The position numbers and the translations under genes are program-made. From NCBI RefSeq assembly GCF_017654485.1, contig NZ_CP061098.1, forward strand, positions 1 through 39,641: DNA of 39,641 nt. Reading direction: 5' to 3'. Origin of the DNA: Roseomonas marmotae. GTDB lineage: Bacteria; Pseudomonadota; Alphaproteobacteria; Acetobacterales; Acetobacteraceae. This document shows positions 7,427 to 15,319 of this stretch, piece after piece; position 1 is the first letter of the stretch, and each line of letters begins with the position of its first letter. Below the pieces are notes generated by a model. The model was not told the origin of the DNA. It did no database searches and saw only the letters and a program-made list of their open reading frames with translations.

Positions 7427-8329
7427 GAGCCCGTTTGAGAATGGTCATGGGTGAGCAATGCGCCGGACGAGGAGCGCGCCCATGCTGACGTGGATCATGG
7501 CTTCGGAGACGTCGCAGCGGCGTTCATAGTCGCGGACCAGGCGGCGCCAGCGGGTCATCCAGCCAAAGGTTCTCTCCACCACCCAGCGGCGTGGCAGCAC
7601 CTGGAAGCCTTGCTGGTCCGTCAGCTTGCGCACCACCTCGATGACGAAGTCATGGAAGGCGGCAGCGCTCATCAGCTTGCCGCGGTCATAGGCGCCGTCG
7701 GCAAAGAGGTGCTTCAACCAGGGCCAGCGCTTGCGGATCGCCTTGACGATCTGCTCCGCCCCGGAAGCATCCTGCACGTCGGCCGTCGTTAGGTTGACCA
7801 TCAGCAGGCGGCCATCAGTGTCGACCGCAATGTGGCGCTTGCGGCCCTTGAGGCGCTTGGCGGCATCAAAGCCGCCGCCGCCCAGTGCTTGGGGCGACTT
7901 GACCGTCTGGCTGTCCAGAACCCCGGCGGAAGGGCTGGCCTCGCGCCCCACCCGCTCACGATCCAGCATCAGCGCGATGTTGTGCAGAGTGGCGAACAGG
8001 AACCGTCGTGCGAGCCGCCGGAACCACCAATAGATCGTCTGCCATGGTCCGAAATGGACCGGCAGCATGCGCCAGCCACACCCGGCCCGTGCCAGGTAGC
8101 GGATCGCGTTCAGCACCTCGCGCAGGTCAACGCCTGGCCGCCTGCCGCGGGTGCTGCTGGGCGGCAGCAGAGGCCGAATAACCCGCCATTCCTGATCCGT
8201 CAGATCGGTCGGGTAGCGGCGCCGCTCAAAGCCAGCCTGCCGTGCGCGATGTTCCTTGGTCCACATCCAGCCCATCTGGGCACGCGAGGACGCCTGAACA
8301 CCTCACCCGCAGCATTCTCAAACGGGCTC
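7427..8329 (-). mobile_element. IS5-family insertion sequence 2 (903 bp, TGA duplication)
   Basis: Perfect 17-bp inverted repeats, GAGCCCGTTTGAGAATG at 7427-7443 and its complement at 8313-8329, flanked by TGA at 7424-7426 and 8330-8332. It contains one intact transposase. The right end is 18 bases before the start of the small gene at 8348, so it has probably replaced or separated that gene's promoter. Confidence 0.92.
7445..8275 (-). CDS. IS5-family transposase, intact
   Basis: A 276-residue DDE transposase filling the IS. It begins MGWMWTKEHRARQAGFERRR and continues YPTDLTDQEWRVIRPLLPP, the IS5-family N-terminal domain. Catalytic-core signatures are GVLDSQTVKSP (first Asp), LFADGAYDRGKL (second Asp) and RRWVVERTFGWMTRWRRL (Glu in the Y-(2)-R-(3)-E-(6)-K-like region). 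The single frame without slippage distinguishes it from the neighbouring IS5 element. The gene reaches almost to both inverted repeats, the expected compact arrangement. It is likely active in principle. Confidence 0.93.
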   Translation of the reverse strand: MGWMWTKEHRARQAGFERRRYPTDLTDQEWRVIRPLLPPSSTRGRRPGVDLREVLNAIRYLARAGCGWRMLPVHFGPWQTIYWWFRRLARRFLFATLHNIALMLDRERVGREASPSAGVLDSQTVKSPQALGGGGFDAAKRLKGRKRHIAVDTDGRLLMVNLTTADVQDASGAEQIVKAIRKRWPWLKHLFADGAYDRGKLMSAAAFHDFVIEVVRKLTDQQGFQVLPRRWVVERTFGWMTRWRRLVRDYERRCDVSEAMIHVSMGALLVRRIAHP

Positions 8330-8347
8330 TGAGAAAGGTGCGCACTT

Positions 8348-8569
8348 ATGGCTGAGGCTAAGTTTTCGGTTGGGCAGACTGTGACGTTCACGCGTGGTCA
8401 GGCCGACGGCAATATCCCGGCCGGAGAGTTCATCATTTTGCGGGTCATGCCCAGCGAGGGTGGACAACGGAGCTATAGGGTCCGCGGCGCTCGGGACGGG
8501 CAGGAGCGGGTCCTTCCCGAGGATCAGCTGGAGGCTGCTGGGAGCGGCTGGTCAAAAACGAAACGATAG
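8348..8569 (+). CDS. Small conserved hypothetical protein, paralog of the gene at 37558
   Basis: A 73-residue protein with a central FSVGQTVTFTRGQADGNIPA then FIILRVMPSEGGQRSYRVRG, ending in a Lys/Arg tail. The protein at 37558-37794 shares the same order of motifs (IGQVV, GDGHI, TRVMP, SYRVRG, DGMER), so the two are paralogs. The pattern looks like a small beta-barrel, but no domain can be named. AAAGG at 8334-8338 is 9 nt before the ATG. The IS5 element ends only 18 bases upstream, so native transcription may be lost or driven from the IS. Confidence 0.7.
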   Translation: MAEAKFSVGQTVTFTRGQADGNIPAGEFIILRVMPSEGGQRSYRVRGARDGQERVLPEDQLEAAGSGWSKTKR

Positions 8570-9003
8570 TTGCGAAAAGCCCGCCGGGCAAAGGACCGTT
8601 CCACAACCTGGCGCCGTGGCTGCACGGCAAAGATGATCTCCACGTGCAATGGGAGCGGGAGCGGTCAGGTCCAACTCCGACATGTTCGTCCGCTTCCTTC
8701 GGGTTGGCGCAGGGGCAGAGCCAATAGCGACCGGCAAGTTGAATGATTGCGGGGCACCGCGGAAACCAGAGGCTTTAGCCTGTGTTTCCACGAGCGGTGA
8801 GGCACATCTACAGGAGGACATTGTAGAAGATTTTCTAGAAGCTCAGGCAGAAAACCCCATTAACGGCACCGGATTATCGCAACCCACGACTTACGCCTGG
8901 TGCCGTTCCCCTCTACACTTCTGCGCCGGCCGCTGAGCTGATTGTTAATGCTCACCCGCCGCAAATCCTGGTCAGGCCCTGCGAGACACTCGGCGATGGC
9001 GGT
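8570..9003. other. Intergenic, no gene seen
   Basis: A 434-base stretch. Open frames on both strands lack start signals and recognisable motifs. An AT-richer patch at about 8800-8870 contains AGGAGG at 8811-8816 followed by stops, which may be the relic of a lost gene start. Confidence 0.35.
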
Positions 9004-9129
9004 TCAGAAGATGAACCAGAGCACAACTGCGGTGCCGATGACGATCATGCCTACGATCACAGCAGCGCTGACCATCAAGGCATTGAGCGGCGATCTCCAC
9101 CACCCTCGATTACCATCATCGTCCGGCAT
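9004..9129 (-). CDS. 41-residue single-span membrane protein
   Basis: A tiny protein: MPDDDGNRGWWRSPLNAL followed by one strongly hydrophobic helix of about 22 residues (MVSAAVIVGMIVIGTAVVLWFIF) that reaches the C-terminus. AAGGAG lies 7 nt before the ATG at 9129, an excellent ribosome-binding site that argues for a real gene. The acidic N-terminus probably stays in the cytoplasm. Upstream reading in the same frame has no such start. Function unknown; small tail-anchored proteins of this kind are often stress or envelope accessory factors, which is only a suggestion. Confidence 0.65.
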   Translation of the reverse strand: MPDDDGNRGWWRSPLNALMVSAAVIVGMIVIGTAVVLWFIF

Positions 9130-9336
9130 TTGAATGCTCCTTTGCTGGTGTTGATCTGCCCTGCCGCCTTCGCTTCGGAAATCAGGGTTCAACGAGACGC
9201 TGTCATGTTCGCCCAGCCAGATGAAGACGGTTAGCAGGTAGCCTTGGTGGCTCGACAGTCCAAGTCCGGCGCAGAGAGTGCAGTCCTCAGGATCAGAAGG
9301 AGCGACCGGCATGCCGAACATCATAAACGCATTCAG

Positions 9337-9486
9337 GGCAAGCGCCCTGCGGCCGATGTGCTGTGTTCGGCTGCCGCAGAGCGCTTCGGGAAGCAAGCCA
9401 TCGGCGTCATTCTGAGCGGTGACATAGATGACGGTGTCGCCAGCATCCGCGACATTAAGGCATCTGGCCGCCTCAGCCTCGTTCAG
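9337..9486 (+). pseudogene. Fragment of a CheB-type methylesterase domain
   Basis: The frame reads RPAADVLCSAAAERFGKQAI then GVILSGDIDDGVASIRDIKA and SGRLSLVQ, matching the C-terminal methylesterase domain of CheB (typical pattern RPSVDVLFRSAAE, GVVLTGMLDDGTAGL, IKARGGLAVVQ). It holds the Asp-Asp-Gly of the active-site region, but nothing before the Arg-Pro matches the catalytic Ser segment, and the frame is lost after VQ. It is about 50 residues of a domain of roughly 190. A relic of a chemotaxis-type or phyR/cheB hybrid gene; no other chemotaxis gene is nearby. Confidence 0.65.
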
Positions 9487-9684
9487 GCTGCGCTGACCGC
9501 GATGACCAAAAAATACTCCCAGTGCTGCTGATCGGTAGATGCCGTAGTCAACACCGTGTGGCGGTTACACGGCTCGTCCACAAAGTATGCGCTCGAAACT
9601 CTCCTTGAACCTGCTCGTTCAGCGATCGTACGGGACCGTCTCGCATGAGGGCATTCTGTGGACTGCACCTGGAGATATCCGGCC

Positions 9685-10725
9685 ATGACAGGTAAAGGGA
9701 TCCCGATGGCGTCATCACGTGTGACGGTGGGCCTTGCTGCGGCAGCCGCAGCCCTGGCCGGAATGGCCCTGCAGGTTCGCGCCAATGCTCGCCGGGCTGA
9801 GAGGGAGCATCCGCCGGCCGGGCGGTTCATCCATGCAGGCGGCATTCGACTGCACTACCTTGAAGCAGGAATGGGTGGCCCGCCGGTCGTGCTGCTGCAT
9901 GGCAATGCAGTCCAAGCGGAAGACTATGTTGCAAGTGGCGTGTTCGGCCTGGCCGCTGAGCGACACCGGGTGCTGGCCTTCGACCGGCCTGGCTATGGGT
10001 ACAGTGAGCGCCCACGCGACCGGCCATGGACGGCGGAGGCTCAGGCTGCTGTTCTGGCGGAGGCTCTCGCCCGCCTCGGGATTCGGCGCGCGATCGTGGT
10101 TGGCCACTCCTGGGGAACCTTAACGGCGCTGGCCCTCGCCCTCAACCATCCCGAAGCGGTGGGAGGCCTTGTGCTGCTGTCGGGCTACTACTTCCCGACG
10201 GCTCGAGCCGACGTTGCCATGATATCACCGACTGCCCTTCCGGTGCTCGGTGACGCGATCCGCTACACCGTCGGTCCACTGGTCGGGCGCCTCATGGCGC
10301 CGATGATGGTTCGGACGATGTTCGCGCCTGTGCCGGTGCCGGCCGCGTTCACAAGCGCGGTGCCGACCAGCATGATGCTGCGGCCTTGGCAGATCAAAGC
10401 CAGCGCCGAGGATGCCGCAGCAATGATCCCAGCGGCAGCGGCCCTTGTGGAGCGTTATGGCGAGCTCAGTCGGCTGCCGGTCTCCATCATTGCCGGTGCC
10501 GAGGATATGGTCGTGGACAGGGACCGGCAATCAGCCCGGCTGCACCGCGAGATAGCCGCAAGCAGTCTCCAGGTTGTTTCAGGCCTCGGTCATATGGTTC
10601 ATCACGGCGCACCTGATCTTGTCGCCCAGGCCATCGAGGCGATCGCGGCACCAGAGCAACCGGTCTCTGCTGCCATGACGGCTTCGGATGTGACCGCGGA
10701 AGAACACACGACCGATATAGGATAA
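9685..10725 (+). CDS. Alpha/beta-fold hydrolase with N-terminal membrane anchor
   Basis: About 346 residues. ATG 9685 is favoured because GGAG at 9671-9674 lies about 10 nt upstream; GTG 9658 and ATG 9706 are alternatives. A hydrophobic segment near residues 13-31 (VTVGLAAAAAALAGMAL) is a likely anchor or uncleaved signal. The hydrolase core has the oxyanion motif LLHGNA, FDRPGYGYSE, and the nucleophile elbow GHSWG (Ser about 142). IIAGAEDMVVD supplies the acid and GLGHMVHH the His, completing the Ser-Asp-His triad. It resembles haloperoxidase or epoxide-hydrolase-like members, but substrate cannot be told. Monocistronic by context. Confidence 0.85.
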   Translation: MTGKGIPMASSRVTVGLAAAAAALAGMALQVRANARRAEREHPPAGRFIHAGGIRLHYLEAGMGGPPVVLLHGNAVQAEDYVASGVFGLAAERHRVLAFDRPGYGYSERPRDRPWTAEAQAAVLAEALARLGIRRAIVVGHSWGTLTALALALNHPEAVGGLVLLSGYYFPTARADVAMISPTALPVLGDAIRYTVGPLVGRLMAPMMVRTMFAPVPVPAAFTSAVPTSMMLRPWQIKASAEDAAAMIPAAAALVERYGELSRLPVSIIAGAEDMVVDRDRQSARLHREIAASSLQVVSGLGHMVHHGAPDLVAQAIEAIAAPEQPVSAAMTASDVTAEEHTTDIG

Positions 10726-11315
10726 GCGCCTGCGCTCTACAGCGGGTCTACCTTTCCTCTATTCAGCATGACGACCTCTCAGCCTCGTATATGGGTCCTT
10801 GCAGGTGCCAAAAGGCAGCAAGGACTGATACTTTCTTGGCTATTGCGCAATGGATATGCTATCGCTCTGGCATCCGCAGAGTAGCATCATAGTCATCGCG
10901 ACGGGTGCCACGGCGATGGCACCGGAACAACGGGAATCATGAGTATTCAGCGGAACATTGTTCTGGCAGGTTCGAGCACAGTGTGAGTGAAGGTGCGGAA
11001 CGGCTCACGCAGCACATCATGAATGTTGACCAGCTGCGCCATGCTGGGAAACCGATCTTGCCATGGACGCTGGAGCTGCTCCTATCGACCTTCACCACGC
11101 AGCGCTGTCTTGAAGGTGTGTTGGATGGTCTGCGGCAGGAATAAAGCGCCTCGCCTGCACGCCAACGCCGGACTGGTATGCCATCAGGCCTTGATGGTGG
11201 TAGCTGTTGCGCAAATGGGCGGGCCGCATCGGCGAGTGGCTCAAGAGCGCCCAAGCGGCACCGCCATAACATCTACACTGGTCCCCTAATCCTGCACCAG
11301 CCCGAGGAGAACGCC
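10726..11315. other. Mostly unassigned region with weak small frames
   Basis: No confident gene. A 38-codon frame at 10768-10884 (MTTSQPRIWVLAGAKRQQGL, then LSWLLRNGYAIALASAE) faintly recalls the first strand and helix of a response-regulator receiver domain and may be a relic. A 41-codon frame at 11019-11144 ends LEGVLDGLRQE. Neither has a clear ribosome-binding site. The end of the region contains the GAGGAG site used by the histidine kinase. Confidence 0.3.
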
Positions 11316-12560
11316 GTGCCCGCGCAGAGGAAGTCCCGAACCCGCCAGGGCCAGGCGCAGTCAGAACGCGCTGTTGTTGATCTGGCAGCCCTGGGTGGTC
11401 CCTTCGTCGAAGCCTTCGACGCCACGCGCATGCCGATGGCGATCACAGACCCGAACGTCGCGGGTAACCCGATCATCTACTGCAACGCCGCTTTCCTGCA
11501 GATGTGCGGCTATGACCGGAAAGAGGTGCTGGGGCAGGATTACTTCTTCCTGATCGGGCGGCACACCGATCCTAGTGTGGCACAGCGGATCAAGGACGCC
11601 GTGGCAGCCCGCCGCGAGTTCACCGAGGATATCCTGTTCCACACCAAGGATGGGCGCGAGATCTGGGTGGCGGCCCTGGTTGATCCCATGGTCGAGAATG
11701 ACCGGGTTGTCCGCCACTTCGTGTCCTTCCTGGACATCACCGACCGGGTGCAGCGGGTGCAGGGCCTCCGGGAAGCGAAAGCGACACTGGACCGGCGTGT
11801 GACAGCCCGCACGAAGCGGCTGCAACATGCCAAGGACAAGCTGGAAGAAGAGGTCGAGCGGCGCCGGCGCACAGAGGCCCTGCTGCGCGACAGTCTGGCC
11901 GAAGGCGAGGTGGCGCTGAGCTTCCGTGACTTTCTGATCCAGGAGGTCCATCACCGCACCAAGAACGCGCTGCAGCTCGCGACGGCGCTGTTGCAGCTTC
12001 AGGCTCGGCAGTCAGAACCACTGGTTCGGTCAGCGCTGGACGTGGCCACGGGGCGGCTCATGCGCATCGGCGAAGTGCACGAAATGCTGGCCTATCAGAG
12101 CGAGACGCCGAATACGATCGAGGTTGCACCCTATTTGCTGCGGCTGGGCCAGAGCATGGTAGAGGGCTTGGTGACCAAGCCAGGTCAGATCGAGGTTGAA
12201 GTCGAGGCCGACGAGGAGGCTGTCTGGTCGCCAGACGTCGTCATTCCGCTCGGGCTCATCGTCGGCGAGGCAGTGACCAATGCCTTCAAGTATGCCTTTC
12301 CGGAGGGCCGACGGGGCCGGATCCTGGTTGATCTGAGCCTTGCTGACGATGGCTTGGTCAGGCTGAGGATCGAGGACGATGGCATCGGCCTGCCGCCGTC
12401 GCGGAGGAAGGGTTCACTGGGCCTCAAGCTGATTGAGACCCTGGCGCAGCAGATCCAAGGCAAGGTGGAAATTGTGAGCCGAGAGGGTAGAACGGGAACA
12501 GCGGTGAGCGTGACCTTCCCGGATCCCAACACCGCAGCCGGTCATAGCGACCAGCTTTGA
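11316..12560 (+). CDS. PAS-domain sensor histidine kinase (HisKA_2/HWE-type), LOV-like PAS without the cysteine
   Basis: A 414-residue soluble kinase. GTG 11316 is chosen for GAGGAG at 11304-11309, 6 nt upstream. Residues 35-145 are a PAS domain: NPIIYCNAAFLQMCGY then EVLGQDYFFLIGRHTDP and HTKDGREIWVAALVDP. The GQDYFFLIG stretch (73-81) aligns with the LOV photocycle motif G-x-N-C-R-F-L-Q-G, with Tyr in place of the flavin-binding Cys and the KDG-proximal Asn residues missing. A coiled coil (145-195) leads to the H-box FLIQEVHHRTKNALQLATAL (about 207-226), typical of HisKA_2/HWE kinases. The ATPase domain has GEAVTNAFKYAFPEG, DDGIGLP and GSLGLKLIETLAQQ. No partner response regulator is adjacent. 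Signal unknown; general-stress or light-type signalling is family precedent only. Confidence 0.87.
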   Translation: MPAQRKSRTRQGQAQSERAVVDLAALGGPFVEAFDATRMPMAITDPNVAGNPIIYCNAAFLQMCGYDRKEVLGQDYFFLIGRHTDPSVAQRIKDAVAARREFTEDILFHTKDGREIWVAALVDPMVENDRVVRHFVSFLDITDRVQRVQGLREAKATLDRRVTARTKRLQHAKDKLEEEVERRRRTEALLRDSLAEGEVALSFRDFLIQEVHHRTKNALQLATALLQLQARQSEPLVRSALDVATGRLMRIGEVHEMLAYQSETPNTIEVAPYLLRLGQSMVEGLVTKPGQIEVEVEADEEAVWSPDVVIPLGLIVGEAVTNAFKYAFPEGRRGRILVDLSLADDGLVRLRIEDDGIGLPPSRRKGSLGLKLIETLAQQIQGKVEIVSREGRTGTAVSVTFPDPNTAAGHSDQL

Positions 12561-12592
12561 AAGGCGCGGCCCTGCCAAGTCGGAACCCATAG

Positions 12593-12624
12593 AAAAAGCC
12601 CCGGCTGGAGATCCAACCGAGGCT
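12593..12624 (-). terminator. Rho-independent terminator of the cold-shock gene
   Basis: Read on the minus strand, a 12-bp stem (AGCCTCGGTTGG paired with CCAGCCGGGGCT, including three G-T pairs) with loop ATCT is followed at once by five T. It lies 67 bases after the csp stop and also faces the end of the kinase gene, separating the two convergent units. Confidence 0.85.
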
Positions 12625-12690
12625 CGAATCCCATCACAGCGCGAGCGCTGCGATGGCTATATGGGGAGCAGCCAGACGGCCGCTCCGCCT

Positions 12691-12894
12691 TTAGGCCTGG
12701 CGCAGATTGCCGGCCGAGAGCTTGCCCTGCTGGCCGCTCTGGACGTCGTAGGCGATCTTGTCGCCCTCACGAACGTCCATGCCGGCGCGCTGCACGTCAG
12801 AGATGTGCAGGAAGACGTCCTTGGAGCCATCCTCGGGCTGGATGAAGCCGAAGCCCTTGGTGCTGTTGAACCACTTAACGGTGCCGATAGACAT
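12691..12894 (-). CDS. cspA: CspA-family cold-shock protein
   Basis: A 67-residue single cold-shock domain, the normal length for CspA proteins. It starts MSIGTVKWFNSTKGFGFIQP, containing RNP1-like KGFGFI, and continues with DVFLHIS (RNP2-like) and the conserved GDKIAYDVQSGQQGKLSAGNL. These proteins bind single-stranded RNA and DNA and melt mRNA structure. The gene has its own promoter at 13033-13061, a leader of about 130 nt with two hairpins, and a strong terminator, so it is a single-gene unit. Which paralog it is cannot be told; several csp copies per genome are usual. Confidence 0.95.
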   Translation of the reverse strand: MSIGTVKWFNSTKGFGFIQPEDGSKDVFLHISDVQRAGMDVREGDKIAYDVQSGQQGKLSAGNLRQA

Positions 12895-12897
12895 GAG

Positions 12898-12944
12898 AAT
12901 ATTCCGATCAAAACGGAATGCCGCCGAGCAGTATTGCTTGGCGG
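12898..12944 (-). promoter_or_regulatory. Structured 5' leader of the cold-shock gene
   Basis: On the minus strand, CCGCCAAGCA and TGCTCGGCGG (12944-12921) form one hairpin. Just before the start codon, ATTCCG and CGGAAT (12919-12901) form a second with a 7-nt loop. The GGAA in the second stem is the only Shine-Dalgarno-like sequence, so its pairing could control translation. Cold-shock mRNAs are known for long temperature-sensing leaders. Confidence 0.55.
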
Positions 12945-13032
12945 ATCATCTTCAATTTGAAACGGAAACAAACTCGGAACCCAAATCAATGGGCAGGGAG
13001 AAGCACACCGGAACAACGAAACTGACAAATCT

Positions 13033-13061
13033 TACATAGAGGATGGCATTTCATTGTGCAA
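13033..13061 (-). promoter_or_regulatory. Promoter of the cold-shock gene
   Basis: On the minus strand, TTGCAC (13061-13056) and TATGTA (13038-13033) are separated by 17 bases, a good sigma-70-type pair. Transcription would start near 13026, giving a leader of roughly 130 nt before the ATG at 12894. No competing pair as good was seen closer to the gene. Confidence 0.55.
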
Positions 13062-13326
13062 GTTTTATTGGATGTAGCCTGGTGATGAAACGGCATTGAA
13101 TTCCGGTGTTGCTGAGATTGTGCTGGCCCGCGTTGACGAGGGCTCTGTATAGCCACGACGGGAGCAGCACGGCAGCACGTGAGTCATCAGGTAGGCTTTA
13201 TGCTGGGAGGCCGGTGGCAAGCCGCCGCTAAGGTCGGAAAGCCGACACAGCGGCGCTGTGTCGGGAGACAAGCCAGCACAGTGCGAGATGTTGCTGGAGG
13301 AGCCCCCTTCATCGAGGAGCCATGAC

Positions 13327-13596
13327 ATGGCGTTATCGTCGACAGAGATCTACAGAAGCCAGAATGGCGATACCTGGTGGTTGATCCGAGATGACGCATC
13401 ACATCAGGTCCATGTCCGGCATGAAGCTAATCCTGCATCGGGTGGCCATGTCACTGAGATGAGCGTCGAGAGGTTCCTCAGCCGCAGGGGCTCTGGTCCG
13501 GAATATGCTGCGACGCAGGAACTGCTGAAGGCTCAAGCCGAGGAGGCCAAGCTGCTGGCCAGCACGGCTTCGTTGCCGCCAGACGAAAGCGCATAG
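13327..13596 (+). CDS. Conserved hypothetical protein
   Basis: An 89-residue protein. ATG 13327 is chosen because GAGGAG at 13314-13319 is 7 nt upstream, although the frame is open to 13258. The first half reads MALSSTEIYRSQNGDTWWLI then HVRHEANPASGGHVTEMSVE, a pattern found in small alphaproteobacterial proteins of unknown function that often occur as plasmid or genomic-island copies. The second half is a helix rich in Ala, Glu and Leu (LLKAQAEEAKLLASTA). No catalytic residues or membrane segments. Soluble and cytoplasmic by appearance. Confidence 0.65.
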   Translation: MALSSTEIYRSQNGDTWWLIRDDASHQVHVRHEANPASGGHVTEMSVERFLSRRGSGPEYAATQELLKAQAEEAKLLASTASLPPDESA

Positions 13597-13687
13597 CCAC
13601 GCTGCCTCAGATCAGACACCGGACGCCGATGATGGCAACAGCCAGTCCGTAATCTAACCGGCGCGACAGGAACAACCGAGAAAAGTC

Positions 13688-13810
13688 ATGCCGATGTCAT
13701 GCAGAGCTGAGCTGCGCATCGCGAGAGGCCTGACGGATGTGGCCACAATATGTGCTGAAGCCTTAGATGCCGCGGGCTCGGCTGATGTTGGAGGCTGCCT
13801 CGGCCTGTAG
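13688..13810 (+). CDS. Possible 40-residue hypothetical protein
   Basis: A short frame encoding MPMSCRAELRIARGLTDVAT then a segment with CAEALDAAGSADVGG. The helical, Ala-rich composition with GC-rich third positions looks protein-like, but no Shine-Dalgarno sequence is evident. It lies in a gap between opposing genes; treat it as tentative. Confidence 0.25.
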   Translation: MPMSCRAELRIARGLTDVATICAEALDAAGSADVGGCLGL

Positions 13811-13817
13811 GCTTTGC

Positions 13818-14354
13818 TCAGCACCATCCCTCTGACGTGCCATGTGGAACTCGGAGCAGCGTCTTGGTTTTGCCGAAGAGCCGGACCCCTGAATAGATGC
13901 GTGCCACGATCAAGTCGGCGGTCCTGAGTTCCGCCGTGACGTTGTATGTCTTCCCATCATCGGGGTTGTAGAACCAGCCGCCTCCCCAGCGGTCAGGACC
14001 GGTGGCGTGCAAGCCCCAAAGGACGGTGAGGCCGCAAAGGCGGCGCTGCCGTAGCCCCGGATCAGGGTTGTTTTTGTCGCGGTTCAGCTGTCCCTGCGTA
14101 TCGCGCGGGGTCTGCAACCAGAGGATTCGGCCACATAGCTGGCCGCTGCACTCGAAGATCTGTACCGCCGCCTTGCCATCGATGAGCCACACGCCGCCCG
14201 GAACGGCCGCCCAAGCCGCGGTGCATGACGCTACCAAGGAGATGAGCGCAGCCACCAGTAGGACAGCGCGTTCACGCCGACGCGGCGAGGAACGCCAGGG
14301 AGGATCCTTTGTTCCTTTCAGCCTACAAACCGAACGGCCGGACACTGGCATCAT
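13818..14354 (-). CDS. DUF2147-family exported protein
   Basis: A protein of about 178 residues with a hydrophobic signal segment (RAVLLVAALISLVASCTAAWA) after an Arg-rich start. The mature part begins VPGGVWLIDGKAAVQIFECS and has GQLCGRILWLQTPRD, RDKNNPDPGLRQRRLCGL and WFYNPDDGKTYNVTAEL, all hallmarks of DUF2147. The paired Cys residues probably form disulfides in the periplasm. The ATG at 14354 has GGAAG about 6 nt upstream; ATG 14351 and a longer frame to 14411 are alternatives. The function of the family is unknown. The C-terminus after the LFGKTKTLLR strand is short and ends in Cys. Confidence 0.8.
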   Translation of the reverse strand: MMPVSGRSVCRLKGTKDPPWRSSPRRRERAVLLVAALISLVASCTAAWAAVPGGVWLIDGKAAVQIFECSGQLCGRILWLQTPRDTQGQLNRDKNNPDPGLRQRRLCGLTVLWGLHATGPDRWGGGWFYNPDDGKTYNVTAELRTADLIVARIYSGVRLFGKTKTLLRVPHGTSEGWC

Positions 14355-14591
14355 GACCGTCTTCCGTGGGACACCTGCTCGGCAGGTTATCAACGTCCAT
14401 GATACGATCAACAGGCCAACTCAGGAAGAATGCGATCGTCCGCAGGGCTACCCGCTGTGCCGGGCTGAACCTTCGGTGTTCGTGGACAAGTTTCCGATAC
14501 ATCTCGAGAGTGGAGCTGAATTCGGCAGCCCACTGCACCGTCTGCGCAAAACAAACGGACGCACCGGTCGCCTGCCGCACTTTTAGGGTCA

Positions 14592-14750
14592 GGGCGCGAC
14601 GGGCGCCTGTTTGTCGACCACAGTGAGGCAAGCCTCTGCGCCGCGCTGCAGCCGCTGCCGGTGCAGATCGCCGATCTCTGGACCTCGCCCGATCTGCGGC
14701 CCGGCCGGGAGCGTGAGGGCTGGCTGAACCTGGTGGCGATCCGGGAGTGA
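14592..14750 (+). pseudogene. C-terminal fragment of an unidentified protein
   Basis: An open frame ending GRDGRLFVDHSEASLCAALQ then ADLWTSPDLRPGREREGWLN and LVAIRE before a stop. It looks like a real protein C-terminus, but no start or upstream homology is visible in frame, so it is probably the leftover of a gene cut by an insertion or recombination event. It marks the outer border of the phage-like module that starts at 14960. Family not identified. Confidence 0.4.
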
Positions 14751-14959
14751 GACGGGGAGCACCCTCAAAGGCCGGTCAGCGGCCGAACCAGCGCGGCTTC
14801 CTTTTATAGGCGGGAAAAATTCTGTGCGTGCGCCCCATAGCGGTCCCCCCCTTCCCGACTCCCAGGGATCCGACCCCCCCAGGGGGGGGTGGGGCCGGGG
14901 GTGGGGATGGAGGGGCCCAGAGCCGGCCACGGCCGGCCAGAGGCGGGGCTGTGGGCCGG

Positions 14960-15319
14960 TCAGGGCCGTCGCTGGGGTGGTGGCGGGGTGCGCTGCCGCT
15001 CGGCCCTGACGCGCGCCGTCTTGGCCGAGTGGCAGGCGCCGCAAAGGGCCTGCCCATTGGCCAGGGCGAGGGGCGCGCCGCCGTCCTGCAGCTCGACGAT
15101 GTGGTCCGCATAAAGGCGGGTGCCGGTGCGGCCGCAGCCCGGCCCCTGGCAGCGCGAGCCCGCCCGGCCCAGCACCGCCGCAGCCCAGGCGCGATGCTCG
15201 GGCGTGCCGTAGTGGTCGCTGGCCTGCTTCGGCGGCGGCCGGGCGGTGCGCAGGTCGGCCGCCGGCAGCAGCTGCGTCGCCATCTTCAGCGGGGCGCGCC
15301 GGCGGGCCGGGTTGCCCAT
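14960..15319 (-). CDS. HNH endonuclease
   Basis: A 119-residue HNH nuclease. Zinc-binding Cys pairs are C57-x4-C62 (CQGPGC) and C93-x2-C96 (CGAC). The nuclease core LYADHIVELQDGGAP then NGQALCGACHSAK supplies the Asp-His, Asn and final His. Basic tails flank the core. The ATG overlaps the stop of the upstream gene by one base (TGATG), indicating translational coupling. Small HNH proteins of this type usually stand beside phage terminase genes; here no terminase follows, so the module appears truncated. A homing-type nuclease is the alternative. Confidence 0.85.
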   Translation of the reverse strand: MGNPARRRAPLKMATQLLPAADLRTARPPPKQASDHYGTPEHRAWAAAVLGRAGSRCQGPGCGRTGTRLYADHIVELQDGGAPLALANGQALCGACHSAKTARVRAERQRTPPPPQRRP

